DNA from: Zarea fungicola
Lineage: Eukaryota; Ascomycota; Sordariomycetes; Hypocreales; Cordycipitaceae
DNA length: 64,000 nt
Direction: 5' to 3'
Assembly (NCBI GenBank): GCA_900169235.1
Contig: FWCC01000007.1
Span: 60,235-124,234 of the forward strand
Shown here: in pieces, positions 46,739-57,048 of the stretch
Numbering within the stretch: position 1 is the first letter of the stretch
Layout: each line of letters opens with the position of its first letter
The notes under the pieces: generated by a model
The model's database searches: none
What the model was told of the DNA's origin: nothing
Seen by the model: only the letters and a program-made list of their open reading frames with translations
Made by a program: the position numbers and the translations under genes

Positions 46739-47476
46739 ATGTCCATCACTCGGCCCCTCGTCCTCGTCACCGGCGCAACCCAAGGCATCGGTCTGGCCAC
46801 AGCCCAAAGCCTTGCGTTGAACCATTCCTACCACGTCATCCTGGGTGTTCGCAACATCTCAGCAGGTGAAAATGTCGCAACCGAAATCCGCCAGCAAGGG
46901 GGAGAAGCTTCAGTCATCCAGCTTGACCTCAGTTCCAAGGAATCTATCGAAGAGGGCATTGCTGCGATTGAAAGAGACCACGGTTATCTTGACGTTCTCG
47001 TCAACAATGCTGGTGTCCTTCTCGATCGGAACCCAGGCATAGAAAAATGGGAGCTATACTCTAAAACCTTTCTGACCAATGTGGTTGGCACCGGCTTCCT
47101 CACGGAAGGGTTGGTTCCCCTTCTCGAAAAAGCCAAATGTGGCCCGCCTCGTATCGTCTTCCTGAGCAGCACTATGGCTAGCTTGGAGAAGGCGCTCGAT
47201 AAAGATTTCCTAATGTACAATGTTGAGTACAAGGCATATGATGCAAGCAAAGCAGCTGTGAATATGCTGGCTGTGAACTTTTCGCGAGTGTTGGAACCTG
47301 TTGGAGGCAAGGTCAACGCAGTTTGTCCTGGACTGATCAAGACACGCCTGACGCAGTTCATGGAAGGAGCTGAGAGCCCGGAGCAAGGAGCTGTGCGCGT
47401 CGTGGAAATGGCGACTTTGGGTGTAGATGGACCAACTGGAACATTCACGAATCGACGAGGTACAATCCCTTGGTGA
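46739..47476 (+). CDS. Classical short-chain dehydrogenase/reductase
   Basis: Single exon, 245 residues, the usual classical SDR length. The Rossmann nucleotide motif is TGATQGIG (11-18). An Arg in LGVRNI at the end of the second strand favours NADPH. NNAG sits at 89-92, the catalytic Ser in FLSSTMAS (143-144), and the YxxxK pair in AYDASK (Tyr167, Lys171), followed by VNAVCPGLIKT. It resembles carbonyl-reductase-like fungal SDRs. It is a cytosolic oxidoreductase; the substrate is unknown. Divergent to the C2HC/Zn2Cys6-type regulator through a promoter with duplicated palindromes, which suggests direct control by that protein, and 3.2 kb from the prenyltransferase gene, so it may belong to the same small pathway. 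Confidence 0.9.
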   Translation: MSITRPLVLVTGATQGIGLATAQSLALNHSYHVILGVRNISAGENVATEIRQQGGEASVIQLDLSSKESIEEGIAAIERDHGYLDVLVNNAGVLLDRNPGIEKWELYSKTFLTNVVGTGFLTEGLVPLLEKAKCGPPRIVFLSSTMASLEKALDKDFLMYNVEYKAYDASKAAVNMLAVNFSRVLEPVGGKVNAVCPGLIKTRLTQFMEGAESPEQGAVRVVEMATLGVDGPTGTFTNRRGTIPW

Positions 47477-47935
47477 TAAAAGTGTCGCCAGACGACACGA
47501 TCATGAACACTGCGATAAGAGCTTATTGGTACATTGTTGAGGGAAGATGAATGTTTCTTGGTAGTCTACAAGATGGATGAGTATACACAGCTCTTAGTGG
47601 TAGGGCACTCCCTGCAAGAATAACTGTAGGAATAGCATTACAGATCAGTGCCCTGGTATACATGGAAGATTTTCTCAAAATGCTGATTCCGGCTAAATGG
47701 TCCGATTTGTGTCAAGGCGTCTCTGAAAGAAGTCGCGTAAAACAATAAAATCACAAGCGCACTATAATTTAGTAGTTTCACAATCGTAGGATTGTCACAT
47801 GATTGAAAATCGTCTATATTTGCTGCAGGAGGATAGAAGACATCTCGCTATAAGGTGCCTTCGAGTTCCATTGGCGCGTTGCATGAACCGACTACATGCA
47901 CTTCTTCGTTTTCTTCGTGACTGTTGTAATGCCTC
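47477..47935. other. Convergent spacer
   Basis: About 460 bp between the SDR gene (plus) and the NLR-like gene (minus). No gene was recognised. Confidence 0.65.
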
Positions 47936-50900
47936 TCAGCGATACTGAATTTTGTTCGCTTGCATAAGACCCTCCAACTTTGATATAGAACGCCTAAGCG
48001 ACTTTTCGTCCGCCGCAATGTCAATCGTCTCCTGCTCCTCTAGAGCTTCCAGCATCAGAACAGCCACATCATACGCCGTGTCGCCATCGTCGTCACCCTG
48101 CGTAAGAGTTTTTACCAGCACGTCGCTGCCGGCCCGTGCGGCTTCGTTGAGCAGGAGGTCGAGCACCTTTGAGCGCCCCTGGACGACGGCGTGGTGAAAC
48201 ACGGTGTAGCCGCCCTTGGCCTGCGCCGACAAGAGTGTCGCCATCAGCGTCGGATTGCTGCGGCAGTGCTCAAGTATGGCCTTGACGACTCGCGTGTCCT
48301 CATGCGCGGCCGCGGCGATCAGCGCATACTCGAACTGCAGGTCGTGCCAACGTAGAGGATCGGCGCCGCGACTCAGCAACATGGATACTGTTTCGGCATG
48401 GCCCAGCACACACGCCGTGAACAGTGGCGTCCGCGTCTCGTAGTCATCGTTGGGCCCCGCGCCGTTAATGTCGATGCCGGCATCCGCGCACGCGGGATGG
48501 TCCAGGATAGCCTCGGCCGTGGCTGCATGACCACCGTGCACAGCTAGCGTAAAGGCTCGCTGCAGAAGGCGCGCGCGACTGGCCGGCGCCGACGAGGACG
48601 AATACGACGGCTGGCAATCAGGGCAGTTTGTGAGATGGCGCTTCACGAGCTTGGTGCAGCCCGCAAGTGCCAGGAAGGCGAGGATGCTTGTCTCGCCTGA
48701 GAGCATGGCTGTGCTGGGCACGTCGCTGTCCGCCAACGCCTTGTACTGGAGAAAGTGGTTATGCTTCTTGAATAAACGGACGAGTTCCTTGGCGCCGTTG
48801 CTGCCACAGTCGTCGAGAAATTCGGCATAGGAGCCGTCCTTGTCGTCGCCGTCGTCTCCCATGTTGGCCTCGCCCTGTCGGGCGTGCATGGTCCAGAATA
48901 GCACGGCGTACGGAAGGAAGGGAAACTCGACATCGTCGCAATCGGTGTCGATCTTGCAGCGCACCGTGCGCAAGCAAAGTCGAAACGCAGCGAGGTGAAA
49001 CTGCGCCGCGGAATCGGCAACCTTGAATTGCACGTCGAGGATCCCGAGGCCGGCATCATCAAGCAGGAAGTCGCCCACCGACTGGTGCATGAGGCGGACG
49101 ATGCAGGTTTGCGTTGCCACAGCTGGCCTGCGCTGGTTGGGGTTGTTATGGTGGAAGAGATGGTGGTAATTATGTTGGAGCTGGTTATGCTGATGGTGAC
49201 GCGACACGTGGCACTCGACTAGCCCGCCCGAGAGGCTCTGAATGCGCATCATCATGTCTATGCCTTTCAAGGCGCCGGGCTCACCCAGGCCGTATCCATC
49301 GCCGCAGCACTCCAGCACGGATCGAATCTCGTCGGGCGAGAGCGGCCGCTTGGAGACCTGGACCAGCAGCATCAGCACGCACGTCTGTGGGTGGTCCCTG
49401 GTGGCAATTTGCTGCATAAGGTGCCGGTACAGGCTGGTGAGCTCGCCGGGGATGTGGTTGACGTAGCTTATGAGCTCGCGGTCGGTGCGCGCGCTGCCCA
49501 GCTCCTGCTCTTGAATGTGGTCGACAACCAGCCTGGCCCACTGGAAGACGTTGGCGGCGCGGCTGGTCAGTATTTGGAGCATCTGCTCAAAGACCCGGGG
49601 CCGCGTTACCTGCAGCTGAAGCTCTTGCAGCCTCGTGACGATCAGGCTGTCAATGTCGGCCTTGTTGTACGATGCAACGTCTAACGTCTCCATGTCAGGA
49701 CGGCCTTCAAAGACAGAAAGCGGACGCCATATCCGCACCGAGAGACACAGCCGGACGACCCGCGATCGGCGCATCTCGGTGACAAAGTTGGGCAGGCTGG
49801 ACATCTTAAGACCATCGCACTCGTCAACAGCATCGATCAAGACGACCAGCCGACCTTGATGCATCCGGTCCAACACGACCGTCATGGCCTGCCATATGTC
49901 CTGGGCACACCACAGTTCCGCCCTGTTGCCGTTTCTGTGAGCGTCCGACTTGTCTTGCGTGAGGATCGCGGGCGCCACATCCACCAGCTCTTGCTGGCCC
50001 AGCTTCAGCAGGAGCTGGAACAACAGCGCCTTGTACATGGCGAGTTCGGTTCGCTCTTGCGGGAGGCTACCCGGGCGTCCGTCAAAGAAGAAGCTCAACG
50101 GCTCAAAGCTGCTGGCGTCGCAGTCATCTATCGCAGCCTGCATGGGGACTGACTTTCCAGACCCCGGCTTGCCCCGGAAGGCGAGGATGTGAGAGGGATC
50201 CTGACTCTGGATATTTTTCCATTTGATGTATTCGCTGTCTTCGAACAGCCACTCACACGTTCCAGGCAGGCGATCCTTTTGTAGCGCGTGGCTGCGGCCA
50301 AAAATGTGTATGCCGTCCAGTCCGAGCGACCTTCGGCACTCTACCAAGCCGTCAGTGCCTGCCTCTGTTGGTCTTGCTTACTTTGTGCATACCGTCAATG
50401 ACATTGTTGTAATTTGCCTTTAACTCTGATCGTGTCAGTATGGGAGGGCAACACCGAATACAAGACCAGTAGCTCTTACCCTCTTCCGCCGCTTTCTGAA
50501 CCTGGTGTCGGATATCCGACACAAGCGCCTTGAGCCGTTCGGCCACTGCCTGCCATTGACTGTCCTGCGGGCCGTAAAACTTGACCATGTCGGAGTGCGT
50601 GCGCTTGATGGGCATCGAAATATCACCGTAGTTATAGGACGAAGCGGATGAGACCTGGACGAGCAGCGTGGGTTTGCCAGTTTGCATGTACTTTCCAAAC
50701 CAATTCTATCCATGTTTTAGATTAGCCCGATTGCATGCAAAAGAAAAAAGATTCTGGGTCAGACGTACCGCTTTCGCCGTTGGCGAGAGTTCTGTCTCGA
50801 AAAAGTAAACGCATTCGAGCTTGTCGCTGACTTTGTTATTCCGCAGTCTGTCGAACCTGCGCGCAAGATCTCTCAGATATTGCGAATTGGCCGCACTAAG

Positions 50901-51825
50901 GGAATGAAGCAATTGCGCATTCGCGCCGCCGCGGACCAGACCATCAACGCTCTCAGTGTGCATGCCGAAGTTGGGTACGCCGAAGAAGGCAATGCCACGA
51001 GCAGCGCGGAACACGCGCGCTGCATTGGCTTTGTCGCTCTCTGACATGGAGAGGAGGGCCTGCTTGATTAACAAGCCGCCCATGCTATGACCGACAAAGA
51101 CAATGGGTTTCATCTCTTCGTTCGTCTTACACAACGCCAGCAAGTTGGCGCAGAGGCCCTCGGCGATGTCGGAGATGGTCTGCGTGCTGTTCTTGTCGTA
51201 GAGGGTCGCATCATACCCATACGTCATGACTCTGGCGAAGCTGGCGCTTCCTTTGTCGGATAGTTCTTCTGGTAGCGCATCGCGCGGCCACATATACAGG
51301 CCGTCTCTTTCTTTAAAGGACCCGAACGCATGGCCGCCGAGTCCGGGCACAATGACGACGCTATCCGCGTAAGTATTCTACAAGTAAGACAGAGTGCGAG
51401 GAGAAAGGGAAGATGAAAATGGCATACTCAATCTCATGGTCCTTCTCAGCCGGCACGTGAAGTACCGTCAGGTTAAAGAAGTCCCGGTCCAGGCTCAGAG
51501 CATGCCGGGGAGTCGTGAAGAATTGGCCCCTCTTGATTTGTCGCAGATTCCCCGGTGTTTGCTTGTAGGTGATGGTAGCTACGCCGCAATTTCTGCGGGC
51601 GTCTTTGTGAATGCGACCGACCCTGTCAAACTCCAAGTTGGCGCCTGGGTCGGCCGCGAGCGCTTCCCATAACGTCTTGCTGTCCCAACCAGGGGGAATT
51701 TGCGTGATGCGGTAAGTTACGTTCTTCTGGGTGATGAGAAGAGATTGAAGACTGCTGTACAGCACGATCACGCCCAGGAGTGCAAGGGTGCAGTATAAGC
51801 CGATTTCGTAAGTGATTTCGAGCAT
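47936..51825 (-). CDS. NLR-like protein: membrane helix, SERAC1-type hydrolase, NACHT, ankyrin repeats
   Basis: Five exons: 51825-51428, 51360-50769, 50705-50480, 50425-50393 (33 nt) and 50340-47936, giving 1217 residues with consistent phases. Residues about 9-30 (GLYCTLALLGVIVLYSSLQSLL) form a hydrophobic helix. An alpha/beta-hydrolase follows: VVIVPGLGGHAFGS (134-147) and nucleophile elbow GHSMGG (Ser about 225), as in SERAC1/lipase-like fungal NLR N-terminal domains. A linker (IDECRRSLGLDGIHIFGRS) leads to the NACHT module with Walker A GKPGSGKS (473-480) and Walker B LVVLIDAVDE (581-590). An odd His/Asn-rich insert lies at about 797-815. Ankyrin-type repeats (TPLFTACVLGHAETVSMLLSRGADP and neighbours) occupy about 1000-1160. 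Fungal proteins of this build act in heterokaryon incompatibility and biotic-interaction sensing, where the hydrolase is the presumed effector. All key motifs are intact. Specificity is unknown. Confidence 0.9.
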
Positions 51826-52376
51826 CGCAACGACGAACTGGCACGCAGCCGACGCTTTTCACGCCCTGTTAGGTTGCCGGGCTGCGGGCTGACGAAACAG
51901 GATTGCGCCTGTATTTAAGCCGCATTCTTATACGATCTCCAACAGACGTTCTTTCTATCTAATATTTAACAGCCTTCTATCCCCGTTACGTGGCAGAGCT
52001 GACAGATGGCCCCTGAACGACTTCTGGCGCCGAGGCGGATCCTAGCTGACACCGACTTACACGCCCCCTCCCCCAGGCCAGTATTGCACACGCTCAGCCA
52101 TACCACTGCTACGGCGGCGGTGCGATGTTTTGCATCTAGTTATAGCAGTTTCATTGCGGGTAGGTCACTGCCTAGCGCCAAAGGGATGGGCGATCTCATG
52201 GTGCATCATTTCACTCTGCTCGCCTTGTGGCGGAGAAAAGTATCATGCAACCCAGCTTGCATGACCACCATTTTGAAAACATCTACAAGAGTAGCTTAAG
52301 TACAGCATAAATAAACTAAAAAATCGTACATAAAATCTCATCCCATCCAGTCTAATCCACCCGGTCCAATCTCATT
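51826..52376. other. Spacer upstream of the NLR-like gene
   Basis: 551 bp between two minus-strand genes. It should contain the NLR-like gene's promoter and the terminator of the GPI-protein gene. No gene was recognised. Confidence 0.6.
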
Positions 52377-53540
52377 TCAATACAAGTACGCACCTAGCAC
52401 AAGGCACAGCGCCCCAGTGACAATCTTCAAGCTTCCGCCGTGACCGCTGCGCAAGCTACCAGCAGCAGCAGAGTTTTGTGAAGAGGTCGCAGTAGGATCA
52501 CCAGGCGAGCTACCAGTACCAGATGCCGTGGCGACTAGTGCAGCCTGGGCAGAAGATTGCACCGCGTTGGTAGCTGGTGGCGCGACGAATGCAGATGCCA
52601 GGCTGATTTTCGTCGTGACGGGCGTGGCGGTGGTGATTACTGGGGGAGTCGTGTATGTATAAGTATTCACGAGCGCGTAGTCGTCATATTTCTTGTCGCT
52701 GAAGTAGGCAAGGTTGGGCTCATAATTGCAGTAAGCGGCAGGTCCTGTCGTGCCGACCAAGTCGGCGTCCTCGTAAATGAGGTAGCAAAGTTGGTCGTCA
52801 TCATTGTTGCCGTCGTCAACTTCATGAACAGTATTCTTTGTGGTGTCTCGTTTGTTACTGTTGTTGGTAGAAGGCAGCTTACGGCTTTTGCGGACTGGCT
52901 TCATTGGGGCACGGGCACGGCAGGAGAACTCAGGCGGCTTGTGGTTCGCGAAGGCGTACTGGTATATGCCGTTGCCATCATCGCCGCGAATACAGCTTTG
53001 GAATTCATGGATATCACGCTTTTGCATGTCGCTGACGCACACGCAGGCCTGAAACTGATCCGCCGTTCCTGGGCTACATCTGCGGATGCCCTCGACGACG
53101 GGCGTGATCGTGGCGCCCAGGTACTGGCAGATCTCGCCGCCTTTGATTAGGATGTCCTGGACCCGGGCCTCGGCCAGGCCATCAGTATCCTTGGCTTGGT
53201 TCTGAGTGTCGGCGAAGTAGCCGTCAACCTCGACGACGCGCAGCTGGTCAGCGATACCGCCCCGCGGGCTCACCTGGTACTGCTGAATCTTTTGCATCGT
53301 GCCCGTCATTAGAAGGTTGGTAATGGAGTTTCTTTGAAGCAGGCAGAGTGCGAATACATTGTTGCGAGAGGCACGATCCAAGTTCCCCCAAAAGGTAGTT
53401 ATCACCTGGACACAGTCGTACTGGTACCTGAAGTTCTGGCCAGTGATGTCACTGAAGTCGGTTTTGCCGAAAAGAAAACCATAGCTGCCTGTTGCCTGCA
53501 CCAGTAATCCGGCCTCTAGCGTAAAGCCTATGTTCTTCAT
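52377..53540 (-). CDS. Probable GPI-anchored surface protein of unknown family
   Basis: Single exon, 387 residues from an ATG in a good context (CCACCATGA). The C-terminus has a GPI-signal layout: a Ser/Thr/Ala-rich stalk (about 300-365, with TTPPVITTATPVTT), small residues GSLRSGHGGS as a possible cleavage region, then LKIVTGALCLVLGAYLY. The N-terminal part has about ten cysteines (CVQV, LCLLQ, EICQYL, RRCSPG, ACVCVS, SCIRG, FSCRAR, LCYLI, YCNYE), suggesting a disulfide-bonded extracellular domain. KRD dibasic sites occur at two places. The first 25 residues (MKNIGFTLEAGLLVQATGSY) are only weakly signal-like, so an upstream first exon may be missing, or the signal is atypical. I do not recognise the family. 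Co-oriented with the NLR-like gene, 551 bp upstream of it. Confidence 0.7.
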   Translation of the reverse strand: MKNIGFTLEAGLLVQATGSYGFLFGKTDFSDITGQNFRYQYDCVQVITTFWGNLDRASRNNVFALCLLQRNSITNLLMTGTMQKIQQYQVSPRGGIADQLRVVEVDGYFADTQNQAKDTDGLAEARVQDILIKGGEICQYLGATITPVVEGIRRCSPGTADQFQACVCVSDMQKRDIHEFQSCIRGDDGNGIYQYAFANHKPPEFSCRARAPMKPVRKSRKLPSTNNSNKRDTTKNTVHEVDDGNNDDDQLCYLIYEDADLVGTTGPAAYCNYEPNLAYFSDKKYDDYALVNTYTYTTPPVITTATPVTTKISLASAFVAPPATNAVQSSAQAALVATASGTGSSPGDPTATSSQNSAAAGSLRSGHGGSLKIVTGALCLVLGAYLY

Positions 53541-56500
53541 GGTGGTAAGAGTTGTTCATCGACTGTCTCCTGGTTTCTTTTTGCTGTGTCGCTCGATGGA
53601 TGCATCGATGGGCTACCTACTGTCAAGAGTGCAGGTTGCGCCGTTTAAGAGCCCGACCATCTCTCGTCCACCTGTGAAGTTACCATAAAGAAGAAATCGG
53701 GTACACACCACAAACGATGCATAACTACCAACAGCCCAGCCCAGACACATCAGTAAGCGCAGACATACCATGCCCTTCTAACAGCCACGCCATTAGGATC
53801 GAGTTTCGCGAGACGCCAACCTCGTTGTGCTAATCTGGGCACAGTTCTGAGACGGATGCGCGGGATGACCCGCGGACGCTAAATCTCTTAGAAACGGCAC
53901 GAGCGTCCTTGTGGCGGTTTGTTGGTAAGGCAAGAACTTGCGCTAACGGTCAGAGACAGCCACGCCCTTACCACTGCGCCCGCACATGTTCCTTGACCTT
54001 TGGCTAGAATCAGCCAATAGTGGCACTTGTTGCCTGTCGCACCTCATGCAATGCAAAACAGTTGATTAGCCCAGCATCGGTCACAGCCGTTGGCGGCCCA
54101 GGTTGGAACGGGTGGTGTTCCTTAATCCGGAGGTGTGCTCTGAAGAAGCTGTCTTTATGAGCGAGACAAAACTTTTGCCGTTGACTATCGCGTCGGTTAG
54201 CAATCGGGAGTTGGTAAAGCTAGTACAGACTGGGCGATAAGACTACAGCACATGAACAGCTAACCGGCGCGAATTGATAACCAGCGCAGCAATACCAAAC
54301 CACTTCATCGGCAGAGGAAAAGGCAACCTGGGTGTCGGGAAACTGTACGAGAGCCACAGTATGCGTCTAAATGCACCCCACCTGGGCATTCGGGTTTCGT
54401 TCTTGCGTCCCTTGTCTTCCATGCATGCTAATGACTCGTTTCAGTGTGATCAGGCTGAACCAAGGGTCAACTCCGGGCGTAACGATGACAAGGGTCAGCG
54501 GTGGTGTAACCGTGTAAGTTACCAAATCGCTGGGACTGGCTAATGATCTGCGCCTGGTACAGTGCGCCGTAGCCACAACCCCCTGGACTGATGCACTGTA
54601 AGCAATTCATGCCAAATGTAGTGCAAGATTTCTAGGTCGCCCCTAGGTCCGCCGAAGCGATCTCTCTCGGGTATGGTAAGCTGGTTGTGGTCGACTTGCG
54701 GCCGGTTTCGCTTTTGGACGTACCTCCGCTCTGCCTTGCTGTTGCTTTCTCTTTCAAATCTTACATGGTCTATTATAAATCCTTTCATACTGCATTACTG
54801 AGCTAAAAAGGGATCGCATATGAGTTTACCCCGAATTTCTATTTACCATAGTTACCATCAAGACTCAGATCGGATGTGCCATTACGCTAATCAGCCTTTC
54901 TGTAGGAGCGACATTGTTGTATTTTACAGGTGGGTATATAGGTCAAGGGCTGTCGCGTCAATTCTATTTCGTTTTTTAGCTTGCTAACTAAAGTAGTCGT
55001 GAGATTTGAATGCTCCCCACCCCAGGTCGTGCGTGATGCTTGCCTGTTTGTCTTTAGCAACGCAAGGATGCGAACGACGTCTGTGATGCGACGGCGCCCT
55101 ACTTGTTAGAGACAGCTTCGTGTGATTTTAGAAATCTACAAGAGTCGTTTGCTTGATTGAATCAATTAGATGACAGAAAGAGGCTACACCGTTTTACATG
55201 GCCTGTTCGTCGTTTCACGTCTGTCGTGTGGCGGCCCGGACCGCTCTCTCAGCCCAGACACGGCGCGATGCTACGCTAGGAGAACGGAGTGGAAGATGGT
55301 TACGAGGAGTACAGGGCACGGGGTGGCTTGTTCAGTGATATGCTTCTCTTGTTTTGGCATTACAAGGATCCAAGCTCTGTCGTCTCACGTCGATTGGGCA
55401 AGGGCGAAATTCTATCACGCCTGCAGATCTGGCAGGCTACGCTAGAACATTCATTTATGATTTACATTGACGACTGCGCGATGTTAGTTCTCAGCTATTG
55501 CATGCCGTTGTAACTGGTTAGCTCTCTTCTTAGCGAATTTCCAATCAAACTGCCGTCGCAGACCATGAGACTGTATTCTGAGCTTGTAACTAAGTGACCA
55601 CCATGATTCGCTCGTGAGGCTGGTTATTACCAACTGCAAAAACCAATTTACATGGTCCAGAGACACTTCACTTTGGGTTTCTAGATGACTTAATCATGCG
55701 TACATAGGTCTAAGTATGCAAGTTATCAGTGTGCCAGGCGTAGTATTTTAATATACTTCAAAGTTTTAAGGAAGTTGGCCTTTTGACACCACGACCTCGA
55801 ATTTGGCGCCGTACTAGGTCCTTGCCGCAAGATATTCACTCAACAAAGCAACTTATTTACCACAATCCCCGGCTACTAAAATTCAATCAATAACACTGCT
55901 ACCTGCTCCCATCGAAACCCATACTATGACCAAGGCATTAAAAGAGGAAGGCTCACGCGGGGCTAAAACTAAAAAGAATTTCAATTCATACATATCCACT
56001 GGGGTATCTAGAGGATCTACTTTCATTTGTGACCCTATGGTTGCAAAAACCCAAAGAACTCTTACACGTATACAAGGTAGGGTGATTTACAGCGGATTTT
56101 AGCATCTTACAGGTCATCTTTTTCAAAAAGTATCGTCGCTTCCAGCGCCTCCGCTCAATTGCCCAGGGAATGCTGGTCTGTGACCGCCGACTGGGTTTTA
56201 ATCGAAAACACTGCGTCATTAATGGATCGTGCAAGTATCAATCCGGTAAGTCCATGGGTGGTTATGTGTTGTAACAATTCTCTCTGTGGAGATTTACAAT
56301 AGCAGATCTGGCTCAGGCTGGCCGACGCACTAGCCAACCCTGCAGAGTCAAGGGCTTATCAAGGACATTTCAAATAACTTCTTTTATTCTTACCAATCCT
56401 TTGACTGATTTTGCCTCTGCATAAGTTGTCTAACCATATTCCAGTCCCATGCTGCATCAAGTCATCGCCAGACAACAAATCAGAGAATCCACGCTGCAGG

Positions 56501-56640
56501 TCGGCCGAGCTTAAACTCTAATCGAGAACTCCATACAACGACCGCAGCTCAATTGGCACATATTCCGCCCGGTTAGGATATAGATAACGATTCTGTCCGC
56601 AAGCAAGCGACTGAATTGTTGCTCAACTCAGTGCCTCCGA
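53541..56640. other. Gene-poor 3.1 kb region
   Basis: No gene can be supported. A 58-codon open frame at 55926-56102 and a nearby plus-strand stretch at about 56190-56250 (reading CDRRLGFNRKHCVINGSC) might be exons or relics of a small Cys-containing protein, but no start, signal peptide or splice model holds together. Confidence 0.5.
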
Positions 56641-57048
56641 TCACGACACAGTGCATGATCCGAAGCACCCAATACCTGTACAGAGACCGGCACCGCAGCA
56701 ATAGTGGTGAACACCATCAACTTCTAAATTGAGGCAGTGGTCTGATGTTATCCACATCTTTGCATTGACGCTTCCATTTTGGCACTGAAACTTTCCGCTA
56801 TCACCTGACTGCCCAATAGCTTGGACGCAGTTCTCAGAAAACGGTCCGCCAATACACTGGCCCCGGCCATTTGGAAGCTCAAAGATGTAATTGTGTGCTG
56901 GTATACCGGGGCATGTTGCACCACCGAAGCAAGGGCCTGGCAGGGACTGCGAAATGCAGCCAAGGAAGTTTGAGGCAGCGGTCACCGTCGTCCACGATAG
57001 GAACGTGACGACTGCTGCCTTGTTCATGGATACGGTCGACAGCTTCAT
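56641..57048 (-). CDS. Small secreted cysteine-rich protein (12 Cys)
   Basis: 135 residues in one exon from the ATG at 57048; the open frame extends upstream, but this start gives the best secretory signal (about 1-27, MNKAAVVTFLSWTTVTAAS within it). The mature part has twelve cysteines, including a CC pair and a C-terminal run C-x4-C-x3-C after YCCGAG. The spacing FLGC..PGPC..ATCPG..GQC..ENC..FQC..DHC..YCC..LC..GC..SC repeats an N-terminal Gly/Pro-rich half and a C-terminal compact half. A TATATA sequence lies about 37 nt upstream of the ATG. Even Cys count, size and secretion fit an apoplast-type effector or antimicrobial peptide, but no family was recognised. It stands alone in gene-poor DNA. 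Confidence 0.75.
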   Translation of the reverse strand: MKLSTVSMNKAAVVTFLSWTTVTAASNFLGCISQSLPGPCFGGATCPGIPAHNYIFELPNGRGQCIGGPFSENCVQAIGQSGDSGKFQCQNGSVNAKMWITSDHCLNLEVDGVHHYCCGAGLCTGIGCFGSCTVS

